A stretch of DNA of 64,000 bases from Lentimicrobium sp. L6 (GTDB lineage: Bacteria > Bacteroidota > Bacteroidia > Bacteroidales > UBA12170), in NCBI RefSeq assembly GCF_013166655.1, contig NZ_JABKCA010000006.1, forward strand, positions 37,062 to 101,061, given 5' to 3'. The position numbers and the translations under genes are program-made. The notes under the pieces are model-generated. The model was given only the letters and a program-made list of their open reading frames with translations, ran no database searches and was not told the DNA's origin. Positions 27,219 through 36,136 of this stretch are shown here, piece after piece (the stretch's first letter is position 1; every line of letters starts with the position of its first letter).

Positions 27219-29672
27219 TGGTAACTTAAAGGAGAACTCAGAACCTTTGCCAAGAACAGACTTCACTTTAATATCGCCGCCTAATATTTCAACAAGCCTT
27301 TTTGAGATTGACAAGCCTATACCAACTCCACTGTATAATTCGCCTGTACTATGATTCACTTTTTTAAAACTTTTAAAGATAAGACTTTGGTTTTCTTCTG
27401 AAATACCAATTCCTGTATCTAAAATAGAAAACTTAACAAATTCTATCCCATCCTCTATTAGTAACTTACACATAAGTTTAATTTCCCCTTTAATAGTGAA
27501 CTTAAAAGCATTATGAACCATATGCAAAATCACTTCACCAAGTAAATATGAATCTGTATGTATTTTTCGCCCATCACAATCAGAACTAAATTCGGTCTTT
27601 AAAGTTATTTGATTTAACTTTTCAAGACTTTGCTCTCCTATAGCTTTATCATATACATTAGTAAACAACCGTTGCAAATCTACATCAGCCAAATTCACCT
27701 TAATCTCATCAGTCTGCAACAGGCTGATATCGAATATATTTGTAACAATCTTCTGAAGTTCTTTTCCACTATTATTGATAATATTCATATAGGATAATAT
27801 TTCTTCTTTAGATAAATCATGATCGATAAGATCAGAAAACCCAATAATAGCATTGAGAGGAGTTCGAAGTTCATGAGACATATTAGCTAAGAAGGCGGAT
27901 TTTATCTTGTCCGACTCCATTGCTTTCTCTTTTGCCACTACTAATTCCCTCCAAAGCTTTTTTCTCTCAGTAACATCCTCTTTTACTGCAATATAATTGC
28001 TTATAAGTCCATTTTTATCTTGTATTGGTGAAATCACTGCCATTTCCCAAAAAAGCTCTCCATTCTTTTTTCTATTATGAAATTCGCCAGTCCAAGTATT
28101 TCCTGAGGATATAATATCCCACATATTCTTATAATATTCCTTTCTCTGGGTTCCTGCATTTAAAATACGTGGGTTCCTACCTAATGCCTCCCTAAAACTA
28201 TATCCTGTCAAAAGTTCAAACTGTTTATTCGCAAATTCAATATTTCCTTTCGGGTCTGTCATTACCACGCAAACAGGACTCTGTTCAATAGCTTCTTTGA
28301 ATTTTTTAAGCTCTGTATCATTTTTTACTTGACGACTTACATTCTGGAATACACAATAGGTTTTAAACTTTCCGTCAATAGGGTCTTTAGACACTTTTCC
28401 ATTTAAAAGGATATCGATAAACCTACCATTTCTATGACGAATTTTCAAATAAGCATTTTTTACATATTTTCGTTCAAAAATGGAAGAAAAGTTATTTCGA
28501 AATCCCTCTTTTGATTCCTCATCCAAAAAATCACCAAACCATTTCCCAATGACCTCCTCGCGCTGATAACCCAAAGATTTTAGCCACTCTGAATTTACTT
28601 CATCAATTCTTCCTTCTACAGTTAGTGACTGATAGGGCAATGGGGAATTGACATACCACTCCTTTTGCTTTCCTAGTGAACATATCAGCTCCTCCTCCAA
28701 AACCTTATTGTCTTTTACTTGAAGTTGGAGTTCCAAGGTTTTCTCCCTTATTTTCCGTTTTAGAAAATAATTTAAAAACAAAATAGCTAAACCAAATAAT
28801 AATAGGACTATCACCAAAAACACAACGATAACATTATATCTATACTCAGGATTTGGGCCATTAAGGTGTATCCATTTTTCCTTAATCTGCATTTTTCTAT
28901 CTAGGGAAATATTTTGAATGGCTTTATTAAGGAGTTGATTTATTATTGGTTTGCTTTTTACGGAAGCCATGCACAAATCGTATGTAAAATCAACTTCCCC
29001 TGAAACAAACAAATTAGTAATCCCATTTTTGTCGGTCAAAAAACTCGCACTAGCCAAATCCATGATGACTGCATCAAGCTGACCAAGTGATAGTTTTTTC
29101 AAACCATCTAAATCATCTTTCTGTGTTTGAATGCTTAAGTCCGGATAATTTGTTCTCAGGAATTCATGCACTGCATAATTCTCTCCAACCCCAACATTGC
29201 AGCCTTCTAAATCATTAAGATTAAGATGTTTTTTATCGATTTTTCTGGTTATTATTATTGTTGGAATCTCTATATAAGGGATGGAGAAATCCATATATTC
29301 CCTTCTTTCTTTTGTAGATTTAATAGAAGTAATAATATCTATTTCCTCCTGTCTAATGAGCTCTAAGTTTTTAGATAAATGAAATGGCGGAGCTATAATA
29401 AAGTTGAGACCTAATTGTTCTTCAATTTCAGCTAAAAAATCGGCTGAAATACCTTTGAAAAATCCTTTATCATCGATAAAAGCAAATGGTGGGAAATTCT
29501 TTTCTGGTGCAACAATAATAGAATGATTGTGTTTCAACCACTCCTTTTCTTCGGCTGACAGCTTCACCTTTCGATTTTGCCTTCCACAAGCCGAAACCAA
29601 TAATATCATGACCAATAAGACTATGTAATTTCTTATAAAATGATAACAGTATTTTTTATTGTTGATATTCAT
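27213..29672 (-). CDS. Membrane sensor histidine kinase with SBP-type periplasmic domain
   Basis: 819 residues. The N-terminal hydrophobic segment ends in LLVSACG, a possible lipobox. Residues about 45-265 form a family 3 solute-binding domain (VAPEKNFPPFAFIDDKGFFKG near the start, DAVIMDLASA), as in BvgS. A transmembrane helix lies at about 278-304, two PAS/PAC units at about 330-575, and HisKA with His600 in MSHELRTPL. HATPase_c has Asn721, DTGIGI and GVGIGLSISK. It should sense a small molecule outside the inner membrane. No receiver domain is attached and no response regulator is nearby. It is 18 bp after the cytoplasmic kinase gene. Confidence 0.9.
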   Translation of the reverse strand: MNINNKKYCYHFIRNYIVLLVMILLVSACGRQNRKVKLSAEEKEWLKHNHSIIVAPEKNFPPFAFIDDKGFFKGISADFLAEIEEQLGLNFIIAPPFHLSKNLELIRQEEIDIITSIKSTKERREYMDFSIPYIEIPTIIITRKIDKKHLNLNDLEGCNVGVGENYAVHEFLRTNYPDLSIQTQKDDLDGLKKLSLGQLDAVIMDLASASFLTDKNGITNLFVSGEVDFTYDLCMASVKSKPIINQLLNKAIQNISLDRKMQIKEKWIHLNGPNPEYRYNVIVVFLVIVLLLFGLAILFLNYFLKRKIREKTLELQLQVKDNKVLEEELICSLGKQKEWYVNSPLPYQSLTVEGRIDEVNSEWLKSLGYQREEVIGKWFGDFLDEESKEGFRNNFSSIFERKYVKNAYLKIRHRNGRFIDILLNGKVSKDPIDGKFKTYCVFQNVSRQVKNDTELKKFKEAIEQSPVCVVMTDPKGNIEFANKQFELLTGYSFREALGRNPRILNAGTQRKEYYKNMWDIISSGNTWTGEFHNRKKNGELFWEMAVISPIQDKNGLISNYIAVKEDVTERKKLWRELVVAKEKAMESDKIKSAFLANMSHELRTPLNAIIGFSDLIDHDLSKEEILSYMNIINNSGKELQKIVTNIFDISLLQTDEIKVNLADVDLQRLFTNVYDKAIGEQSLEKLNQITLKTEFSSDCDGRKIHTDSYLLGEVILHMVHNAFKFTIKGEIKLMCKLLIEDGIEFVKFSILDTGIGISEENQSLIFKSFKKVNHSTGELYSGVGIGLSISKRLVEILGGDIKVKSVLGKGSEFSFKLPL

Positions 29673-29690
29673 CTATCTAAGATAACCAAA

Positions 29691-32057
29691 TTAATCCTGA
29701 TGTCCTAAATTTTGAGGTAAAATAAATCTAAATTCGCTGCCTTTACCTTGCTCAGAATTAAACCATATATTTCCTTCCATTAACTCCACATAGGCTTTGG
29801 TAATTGACAAACCTAAACCCGAACCTTCATTAAACTCATCAATGGTTGTATGTAGTTGAGCAAACCTCCTAAACACATCTTTTTTCTTCTCTTCGGGAAT
29901 ACCTATTCCAGTATCCTTAACAAAAAATTCTACTTCTTTATGTTTTATTATACAACCAAACTCGATGGTTCCTTGCTGGGAATACTTTATGGAATTCTTG
30001 ATCAAGTTAGTGATGATGGCATAGAGTTTTTCTCTATCTGTTTCTATAAAATAGGCCTCATTAATATCCTCTAGATTTAAAACAAGCTCCATCCCCTTTT
30101 TCTCTACTTCAGGTAAAAAGAAAGAATGCAGGTAAGTACAAACTCCAACAATATCAACCTTAGAAATATAAAGTTCAACGATGCCAGCATCTACTTTAGA
30201 AACATCGATTACATCATTAATGATACTAAGCATACGATTGCCGCTTTTCTCTATAATCCCCAAAAACTTATCTCGTTCTTCTTCTGATATCTCCTCATGT
30301 CTTAACAAGGCTGCAAACCCAAGAATACCATTCATTGGCGTTCGTATTTCATGACTCATATTGGCTAAAAAGGCTGATTTTAATTTGTCACTTTCCTCAG
30401 CTTTTATGAGAGCAACCTTTAGCTCTTCTTCGGCGTGTTTGCGATAAAGTGTTGTGCTAATTTGATCGGCAACAAATTCTAACATCTTCACATCAGACTT
30501 GTTAAATGCATTCTCATCTTCATAACTTTGAACCGCAATTACTCCAGTAATAACACCTTCAACAGACAAGGGAACACCTAACCAGAGTTTAGATAGACTT
30601 CCCTTTATTTCCAACTTTCCTTGCTTGACCAACTGTTTTTTTGTTGCAATATTGGCCAATAATGATTTTTGAGTATCTACGACATATTTAGTCATTGTTT
30701 TACCTGCCGGCAAATCAGTCAAAGAATCTTTTTCATCAGCAAAAAATGGCAAATCAAAAGTATCATCTTTAGCATTATAAAAAGCAACATAGAAATTTGT
30801 GGTATCAATAATTTTACCCAACTCATTTTTGACATGAAATATTGATTTCCCCAAATTATCACTAATACTCACTGCGGTAGAAATATTAAAGATGACTTTC
30901 TGTATCAATTCTGTCCTTTTTATATCGCTGATATCCGTTATAAAACCTTCTAAATGGTCCAGTTTTCCTTCTTTATCATAAATACCGCATCCCCTTTCCC
31001 TCACCCACTTAACTTGATTAGATTTTGTAACAATCTGATAATCTTTAATAATATTTCGTTTCTCATTAATAGCCAATTGCCATTCATCCCAAACAAACTT
31101 CCTCCAGTCTTCGTGAATAATTTGATTAAAGGTTACAACTTTATTATTAATAAAATCTGAAGGTTGATATTCTGTCAAATCTATACATCCCTCGCTAATA
31201 TATCTCATGGTCCAATCCCTATCATTATCACAATAATATATAAAGCCAGGCAAGTTCTTTATCAGTGTTTTATGAACTCGTTCCTGCTCTTGAAGCTGTT
31301 CTTGAACTTTGGTTAATTCTGAAATATCGATAGAAACCCCAATAGTTCCTTTTAGCTCTCCTATCTCGTTAACTAGAGGATGTATGGTAAATAGAGCATC
31401 AAAATACTCACCTGATTTTCTTTTTAATCGTGAGGTTCCAGTATACCCTTTTAATCCATTCCTAAGTCTAAGCTGCATTTCTTCAAAACCATCAACATCG
31501 CTTTGTTCATGCAGAACAGCCACATCTTGGCCAATAATATCCTCTGCTTTATATTGAAATATTTTTTCAGCGCCGCGACTAAAGCCTTTTATTTTTGTGT
31601 TCTCTCCTCCAATATCAGTAAATACAAAAGCTACATTATCTGCAGTGTTTAAAAAAGTGTTTAAGTACAAATCTCTATTCAAAACTTCAAAAAAAGAATC
31701 CTGCTCAATAATTCCTTCATTATTATTAAATGTAAAATCAGATTTATTATTAATCAATAAATCCACTTGTGTCAAAATCTCAATACTATCGAAAGGAAAC
31801 TTCAAAAACGATTTGCTAGAATTTAATGATAAAATATATTGTGGTATTTCTTGTTCATCCTTATAGATAAACACCTTTGGTTGTGCATATTGCAGAAGAA
31901 GGAGATCATCTTGACTATTTATATTCCTTCGAATATCATAAATGATAATATCAATTAATTCTCGATCCTCAGACAACTGATACTGTCCTTGACTAAATAG
32001 AACCTGCAATTGTTCTAAGAGTTCATTGTTTTCTCCAACAAGCCAAATATAATTCAT
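29691..32057 (-). CDS. Cytoplasmic PAS/GAF sensor histidine kinase
   Basis: 788 residues without membrane segments. Residues 1-110 look like a worn receiver-type fold (MNYIWLVGENNELLEQL; DIIIYDIR), without a convincing phosphoacceptor Asp. Two PAS/PAC units follow (about 135-380; TGTSRLKRKSGEYFDALFT), then a GAF domain (about 390-545; LWLGVPLSVEGVITGVIAV), HisKA with His569 in MSHEIRTPM, and HATPase_c (NLIKNSIKYS, DTGIGIP, GSGLGLSI). It is likely an intracellular sensor. It is transcribed with the membrane kinase downstream. The HisKA regions of the two kinases are very similar (ESDKxKSAFLANMSHExRTP). Confidence 0.9.
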   Translation of the reverse strand: MNYIWLVGENNELLEQLQVLFSQGQYQLSEDRELIDIIIYDIRRNINSQDDLLLLQYAQPKVFIYKDEQEIPQYILSLNSSKSFLKFPFDSIEILTQVDLLINNKSDFTFNNNEGIIEQDSFFEVLNRDLYLNTFLNTADNVAFVFTDIGGENTKIKGFSRGAEKIFQYKAEDIIGQDVAVLHEQSDVDGFEEMQLRLRNGLKGYTGTSRLKRKSGEYFDALFTIHPLVNEIGELKGTIGVSIDISELTKVQEQLQEQERVHKTLIKNLPGFIYYCDNDRDWTMRYISEGCIDLTEYQPSDFINNKVVTFNQIIHEDWRKFVWDEWQLAINEKRNIIKDYQIVTKSNQVKWVRERGCGIYDKEGKLDHLEGFITDISDIKRTELIQKVIFNISTAVSISDNLGKSIFHVKNELGKIIDTTNFYVAFYNAKDDTFDLPFFADEKDSLTDLPAGKTMTKYVVDTQKSLLANIATKKQLVKQGKLEIKGSLSKLWLGVPLSVEGVITGVIAVQSYEDENAFNKSDVKMLEFVADQISTTLYRKHAEEELKVALIKAEESDKLKSAFLANMSHEIRTPMNGILGFAALLRHEEISEEERDKFLGIIEKSGNRMLSIINDVIDVSKVDAGIVELYISKVDIVGVCTYLHSFFLPEVEKKGMELVLNLEDINEAYFIETDREKLYAIITNLIKNSIKYSQQGTIEFGCIIKHKEVEFFVKDTGIGIPEEKKKDVFRRFAQLHTTIDEFNEGSGLGLSITKAYVELMEGNIWFNSEQGKGSEFRFILPQNLGHQD

Positions 32058-32122
32058 TTCTAATAGTTATTAAAACATCATCAATAAATCTGATAAAACC
32101 AAAAACATCTAATTTGGCTGGC

Positions 32123-32138
32123 GTTATCATTTGATAAC
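32123..32138. repeat. 16-bp perfect palindrome upstream of kinase operon
   Basis: GTTATCATTTGATAAC has 7-base arms around TT, with a degenerate second copy (GTTATTTGATAA) at 32149-32160. It lies 66 bases before the kinase ATG, downstream of the predicted start point. It looks like a repressor operator, but no regulator is identified. Confidence 0.45.
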
Positions 32139-32157
32139 AATAATTGATGTTATTTGA

Positions 32158-32186
32158 TAAAGATACACAAATTTACAAATCCTCAA
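32158..32186 (-). promoter_or_regulatory. Weak candidate promoter for the kinase operon
   Basis: The minus-strand TTG at 32184-32186, an 18-base spacer and TATCTTTA at 32158-32165 (last base off consensus). The degenerate half of the neighbouring palindrome overlaps its -7 box. Confidence 0.3.
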
Positions 32187-32195
32187 TACAATTTA

Positions 32196-32286
32196 CAACT
32201 TATAAGGATTTGAAAATAATATAAAAAACATAGCCTGTAAAAACAACTTATAAGTAGCTAAAACTCTTTTGTTATGCAACTTATAA
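32196..32286. repeat. Three direct repeats CAACTTATAA before the KAS III gene
   Basis: CAACTTATAAG occurs at 32196-32206 and 32244-32254, and CAACTTATAA at 32277-32286. The middle copy contains the 10-base palindrome ACTTATAAGT. The third copy ends 6 bases before the candidate -33 TTG of the KAS III promoter. Spacing is 48 and 33 bases. They are probably binding sites for a transcription factor, which is not in this window. Confidence 0.5.
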
Positions 32287-32292
32287 ATAAAG

Positions 32293-32321
32293 TTGCCTTT
32301 TTAAAAAAAAGATTACTTTTA
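32293..32321 (+). promoter_or_regulatory. Candidate promoter of the KAS III-like gene
   Basis: TTG at 32293-32295, an 18-base spacer and TACTTTTA at 32314-32321 (last base A instead of G). It ends 27 bases before the ATG at 32349. Confidence 0.4.
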
Positions 32322-32348
32322 CCGCCTGAAAAACCAAAAATATAATAC

Positions 32349-33422
32349 ATGAAGTACTTAAATACTTTAATCACAGGAATGGGAAGCTATATTCCCAGTG
32401 AAGTTGTGAAGAATGAGACTTTTGTTAAACAAGATTTTTACTCAGAGAAACAAGAAAGACTAGACGGACCAGGGGAGGAAATCATTAGCAAATTCAATGA
32501 AATTACGGGTATTAGAGAACGTCGGTATTTAAAAAAAGATCAATTGGTTTCTGATATGGCCGCTGAAGCTGCAAAGAAAGCTATTGAAGATGCAAATATA
32601 GATCCCGAAACTATTGACCAAATCATTTGCGCACATAATTTCGGTGATATTCATCATGGAAGCACACAAACCGACATATTACCTAGTTTAGCCTCTAGAG
32701 TTAAATATATTCTAAATATTAAAAACCCTTCTTGCACTGCATACGATATCCTTTTTGGATGTCCTGGTTGGGTTCAAGGCATGATACAAGCAGATGCCTT
32801 TGGAAAAGCAGGTTTGGGAAAACGATTTCTAGTGATTGGCGCTGAAGCCTTAAGTAGAGTGACCGATCCTTATGACAGAGATTCTATGATTTATTCTGAT
32901 GGAGCTGGTGCAGCTATTGTGGAAACAGTTGAAGAGGATGAGAAAAGAGGAATGTTAAGTTCTTCCATGCAAACAGACACGGCCGATGAGGCATATTTCC
33001 TATTTATGGGAAAATCCAATAAACCAGGTTACAAACCAGATACCAAGTATATAAAGATGTTTGGTAGAAAGATATATGAATATGCTATCTCTAATGTTCC
33101 TGCCGCCATGAAACTGGCTTTAGATAGAGCTGATTTAGGTATATCAGATGTGAAAAAAGTCTTGATACATCAAGCCAATGAAAAAATGGATGAAGCCATA
33201 GTAAAAAGGTTCTATAGACTATATAAAGAAAAAATGCCTGAAAAAATCATGCCTATGAGCATCGGTTTGTTAGGGAATAGCTCTGTGGCTACAGTACCAA
33301 CTCTTTATGATAAAATCCTAAGAAACGACTGCCCTGAACATGAGATTAATAAAGACGATATTTTAATATTTGCTTCTGTTGGTGCGGGAATGAATATTAA
33401 CTCCTTTGTTTACAAAAAGTAG
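32349..33422 (+). CDS. 3-oxoacyl-ACP synthase III (KAS III/FabH) family protein
   Basis: 357 residues with the full KAS III triad: Cys138 in LFGCPGW, His274 in IHQAN and Asn310 in LLGNSS. The enzyme class condenses an acyl-CoA or acyl-ACP starter with malonyl-ACP. The protein is about 30 residues longer than FabH and carries an insertion near residues 25-45 (DFYSEKQERLDGPGEEI), so the substrate may differ from that of housekeeping FabH. It stands alone, with its own repeat-bearing upstream region, and is divergent from the kinase operon. Confidence 0.88.
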   Translation: MKYLNTLITGMGSYIPSEVVKNETFVKQDFYSEKQERLDGPGEEIISKFNEITGIRERRYLKKDQLVSDMAAEAAKKAIEDANIDPETIDQIICAHNFGDIHHGSTQTDILPSLASRVKYILNIKNPSCTAYDILFGCPGWVQGMIQADAFGKAGLGKRFLVIGAEALSRVTDPYDRDSMIYSDGAGAAIVETVEEDEKRGMLSSSMQTDTADEAYFLFMGKSNKPGYKPDTKYIKMFGRKIYEYAISNVPAAMKLALDRADLGISDVKKVLIHQANEKMDEAIVKRFYRLYKEKMPEKIMPMSIGLLGNSSVATVPTLYDKILRNDCPEHEINKDDILIFASVGAGMNINSFVYKK

Positions 33423-33437
33423 AAAAATTGCTTGAAG

Positions 33438-33486
33438 CAAGAAGTGCGAAGCTGGAAGTTTTCACACTCCACCTTCGCTTTTCTTG
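33438..33486 (+). terminator. Imperfect hairpin after the KAS III-like gene
   Basis: Arms at 33438-33456 and 33468-33486 pair with a few mismatches (GCGAAGctGGA against TCCaCCTTCGC) around an 11-base loop, followed by a T-rich stretch. It lies between the convergent KAS III-like and YciO-like genes. The GAAGTGCGAAG-type sequence is also the style of dispersed intergenic repeats in this phylum, so it may be a repeat rather than a terminator. Confidence 0.35.
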
Positions 33487-33547
33487 TTTATATTCTATAG
33501 TGTTTTATACCCCAGTAGATTTCTGATAAAAATCAAAAAAAAGAAAA

Positions 33548-34162
33548 CTAAAACTGTAAAATTCCTTTGCCTTCTCTTATGATTTCAAAATCGCCATTCA
33601 CACAATCCACCACAGTACTCACTTGATTATCTCCATAGCCTCCATCGATAATAATATCCACTTTATCTGAAAAATCATCATAGAGAATTTCAGGATCAGT
33701 ATTGTATTCTATAATATTGTCTTGCGCATGGATAGAGGATGATATCAAAGGATAATCGAGCTGATTTACAATAGCCAAAGCAACTTGATGATCAGGAATC
33801 CTGATTCCAATGGTTTTCTTCTTATTATTGAAGATTTTTGGAATACTATTACTGGCTTCCAAAATAAAGGTGAATGGGCCAGGTAAGTTTCTCTTCATCA
33901 CCTTGAAAATTGATTTATCAAAGCTTTTAGTAAAGGCGGACAGCTGACTCAGATCACTAAAAACGAAAGAAAAATCAGCTTCTTTTTTCTTAATGCCTTT
34001 GAGTTGGGCGATTCTTTCTATGGCCTTTCCTTTGCAAGGATGACATCCAAAAGCATAAACCGTATCTGTTGGATAAATAATGACTCCTCCATCCATCAGA
34101 CATTCATAAACTGTATCAAGATGACGTTGTGCGGGATTTTCAGGGTATATTTTTATAATCAT
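33548..34162 (-). CDS. yciO: YciO-like protein of the Sua5/YrdC family
   Basis: 204 residues from the ATG at 34162. A GTG at 34180 is in frame but overlaps a -7-like box, and the E. coli YciO N-terminus aligns at MIIKIYPENPAQ. GGVIIYPTDTVYAFGC and GPFTFILEAS are family blocks. The KxR and SxN residues of true TsaC/Sua5 enzymes are not clearly present (LKGIKKKEADFS; LISSS). It therefore belongs with YciO rather than with the enzyme that makes threonylcarbamoyl-AMP for tRNA t6A. Its cellular role is uncertain. It is a single gene. Confidence 0.85.
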   Translation of the reverse strand: MIIKIYPENPAQRHLDTVYECLMDGGVIIYPTDTVYAFGCHPCKGKAIERIAQLKGIKKKEADFSFVFSDLSQLSAFTKSFDKSIFKVMKRNLPGPFTFILEASNSIPKIFNNKKKTIGIRIPDHQVALAIVNQLDYPLISSSIHAQDNIIEYNTDPEILYDDFSDKVDIIIDGGYGDNQVSTVVDCVNGDFEIIREGKGILQF

Positions 34163-34179
34163 CTTTGAAATTTTGGACA

Positions 34180-34187
34180 CAAATGTA
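34180..34187 (-). promoter_or_regulatory. Candidate -7 box before yciO-like gene
   Basis: TACATTTG on the minus strand is a perfect -7 box 18 bases before the ATG at 34162. No TTG at the proper distance was found. It overlaps the alternative GTG start, which argues against that start. Confidence 0.35.
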
Positions 34188-34247
34188 TTGATTTCAAGAA
34201 TACTAAACCTTTAGAACGATTACAAATTGCTTTAGTAGAAACTATAT

Positions 34248-34278
34248 TTGCTCAAATCACTATCATATACTATCTTTG
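34248..34278 (+). promoter_or_regulatory. Promoter of the lipoprotein-transporter-TlpA operon
   Basis: TTG at 34248-34250, a 20-base spacer and TATCTTTG at 34271-34278 match the Bacteroidetes consensus exactly. The predicted leader before the ATG at 34300 is only about 15 bases. Confidence 0.65.
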
Positions 34279-34299
34279 CTTATCACATAATATTTACAA

Positions 34300-34698
34300 A
34301 TGAAAAAAGCAATCAGTATTTTTTTTGTATTAGCATTAGGTCTCCTATTTTTTTATTCTTGTAGCAAAGAAGACAAACCTCAAAACTATACCAGCTATGA
34401 TGTAGCCTACCTTTTGAAAAATAATATGCCAGAAGGAAAAAGGTTTATTATCACCTATCAAAACCCAGCTTTCGCTAACAAAACAACTGAGCAATATGAA
34501 AGTATTGCAGATACTTTTTGGGTAAGGTTTGAAGCTAAAAGTTTAGACAACTTATATCTAGCCGGAAGAACACGCTTAGACTCAGCAAATTACACCATGA
34601 GTATTTATGTGGATTCAAAATTGGTTGCTATTGATTCTACCTTATGTACATGGCTTTGTGACAGTACTTTAGTAGAAGTAGAATACCCACTCCCATAA
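34300..34698 (+). CDS. Small lipoprotein of unknown function
   Basis: 132 residues. A signal peptide ends in the lipobox LLFFYSCSKED, so it should be lipid-anchored after cleavage before the Cys. The remainder has the look of a small beta-rich domain (RFIITYQNPAF, DTFWVRFEAKSL, YTMSIYVDSKLVAID). I do not recognise a family. It is the first gene of a three-gene operon, 15 bp before the POT-type transporter, which hints at a link with peptide uptake or the cell envelope. No function is assigned. Confidence 0.75.
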   Translation: MKKAISIFFVLALGLLFFYSCSKEDKPQNYTSYDVAYLLKNNMPEGKRFIITYQNPAFANKTTEQYESIADTFWVRFEAKSLDNLYLAGRTRLDSANYTMSIYVDSKLVAIDSTLCTWLCDSTLVEVEYPLP

Positions 34699-34713
34699 AC
34701 TAAATTCTAAATC

Positions 34714-36132
34714 ATGAGTAATATTTTTAAAAGGTTCCCACGCACTTTTTGGGTGGCGAACACTATTGAGCTATTCGAAAGATTTGCTTGGTATGGATTC
34801 TTTATGCTCTTTGCTAACTACCTTACCAAGTCAAGTGATTTTGGCGGATTAGAATTTAGCCAAAACCAAAAAGCACTCATCATGAGTGTTGGGACCGGAA
34901 TACTCTATTTCCTTCCTGTTATAACTGGAGCTATTGCCGATAAATGGGGCTATAAAAAAGTATTAATCCTCTCCTTTTTCATATACGCATCTGCATTTAT
35001 TTTAATGCCCATGTTCGACACCTTCACTGGTGTTTTCCTCATATACTTGTACTTAGCTGTAGGTGCAGCTTTATTTAAACCTGTTATCTCTGCTACTGTA
35101 GCTAAAACCACTACTGACAGAACAGCCTCCATTGGATTTGGAATATTTTATATGATGGTGAATATTGGTTCCTTCCTTGGCCCCTTACTCACCTTGGCTT
35201 TTAAAGATACTTCTTATGAATTGGTATTTTATATTTCTGCAGCCATTATTTCAGTGAATTTCATTCTCATTCTTTTTTATAAAGAGCCTGAAAGAATGGA
35301 AACAAAAGAACCTCTTGGAGAGACTATTAAACAAGTTTTTAGAAACATATTTACTGTCCTCATTGATTTTAAGTTTGTATTATTTCTAGTGATTGCTGCA
35401 GGCTTCTGGACTATGTATCTACAATTATTCTACACACTTCCTGTTTTCATTGAGCAATGGGTAGATACCTCCTCTTGGTTTAATTATTTCTCAGCAAATA
35501 TTCCATTTATAGCAGAGACTTATAGCATAGGCGATCAAATGGACCCAGAATTCATCACCAATTTCGACGCTATGTTTATTATCTTGTTTCAGGTTTTAAT
35601 CAGTAGTATTATCATGCGCTGGAAAGCTTTAAATGTAATGATGACTGGTTTTATAATTTCTACTGTTGGATTAAGTCTCACTCTAATCACCCAAAATCCC
35701 ATATTTATTGTTTCTTCACTATTTATTTTTGCCATTGGTGAAATGACAGCTTCGCCAAAAATCACGGAATATATCGGAAAAATCGCCCCCGCCGATAAAA
35801 AAGCTTTATATATGGGCTATTCTTTTATCCCCATGTTTTTAGGTAATTTATTTACAGGCTTGGTATCTGGACCTGTTTACCAAAAAACTAGTGATTTAGT
35901 AAGTATTGTGAGAGAGGAGGCTGCGAAGATCAAGCTTGACTTGCCTGAACAATTAAGTCAAACAGAGGAATTAAACGCCTTAGCCAATGAGCTGAACATG
36001 AGTCATAGGGAATTGGTGAATTATCTTTGGACCAGCTATAATCCTTCACAAATCTGGATGGTAGTTGCAGGAATTGGGGCTATGGCAGCTGTGTGTTTAT
36101 TCTTTTATAATCGCTATTTAATTAAGGATTAA
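34714..36132 (+). CDS. POT/PTR2-type MFS transporter
   Basis: 472 residues with about twelve hydrophobic segments. Residues 19-27, ELFERFAWY, match the ExxERFxYY proton-coupling motif of the POT (PTR2) oligopeptide transporters. GAIADKWGYKKVLIL is the MFS loop 2-3 motif. A central insertion (about 245-280, SSWFNYFSANIPF) extends outward or into the vestibule. It likely imports di/tripeptides or a related solute with protons across the inner membrane. It is 15 bp after the lipoprotein gene and 4 bp before the thioredoxin-like gene. Confidence 0.88.
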   Translation: MSNIFKRFPRTFWVANTIELFERFAWYGFFMLFANYLTKSSDFGGLEFSQNQKALIMSVGTGILYFLPVITGAIADKWGYKKVLILSFFIYASAFILMPMFDTFTGVFLIYLYLAVGAALFKPVISATVAKTTTDRTASIGFGIFYMMVNIGSFLGPLLTLAFKDTSYELVFYISAAIISVNFILILFYKEPERMETKEPLGETIKQVFRNIFTVLIDFKFVLFLVIAAGFWTMYLQLFYTLPVFIEQWVDTSSWFNYFSANIPFIAETYSIGDQMDPEFITNFDAMFIILFQVLISSIIMRWKALNVMMTGFIISTVGLSLTLITQNPIFIVSSLFIFAIGEMTASPKITEYIGKIAPADKKALYMGYSFIPMFLGNLFTGLVSGPVYQKTSDLVSIVREEAAKIKLDLPEQLSQTEELNALANELNMSHRELVNYLWTSYNPSQIWMVVAGIGAMAAVCLFFYNRYLIKD

Positions 36133-36136
36133 TAAT

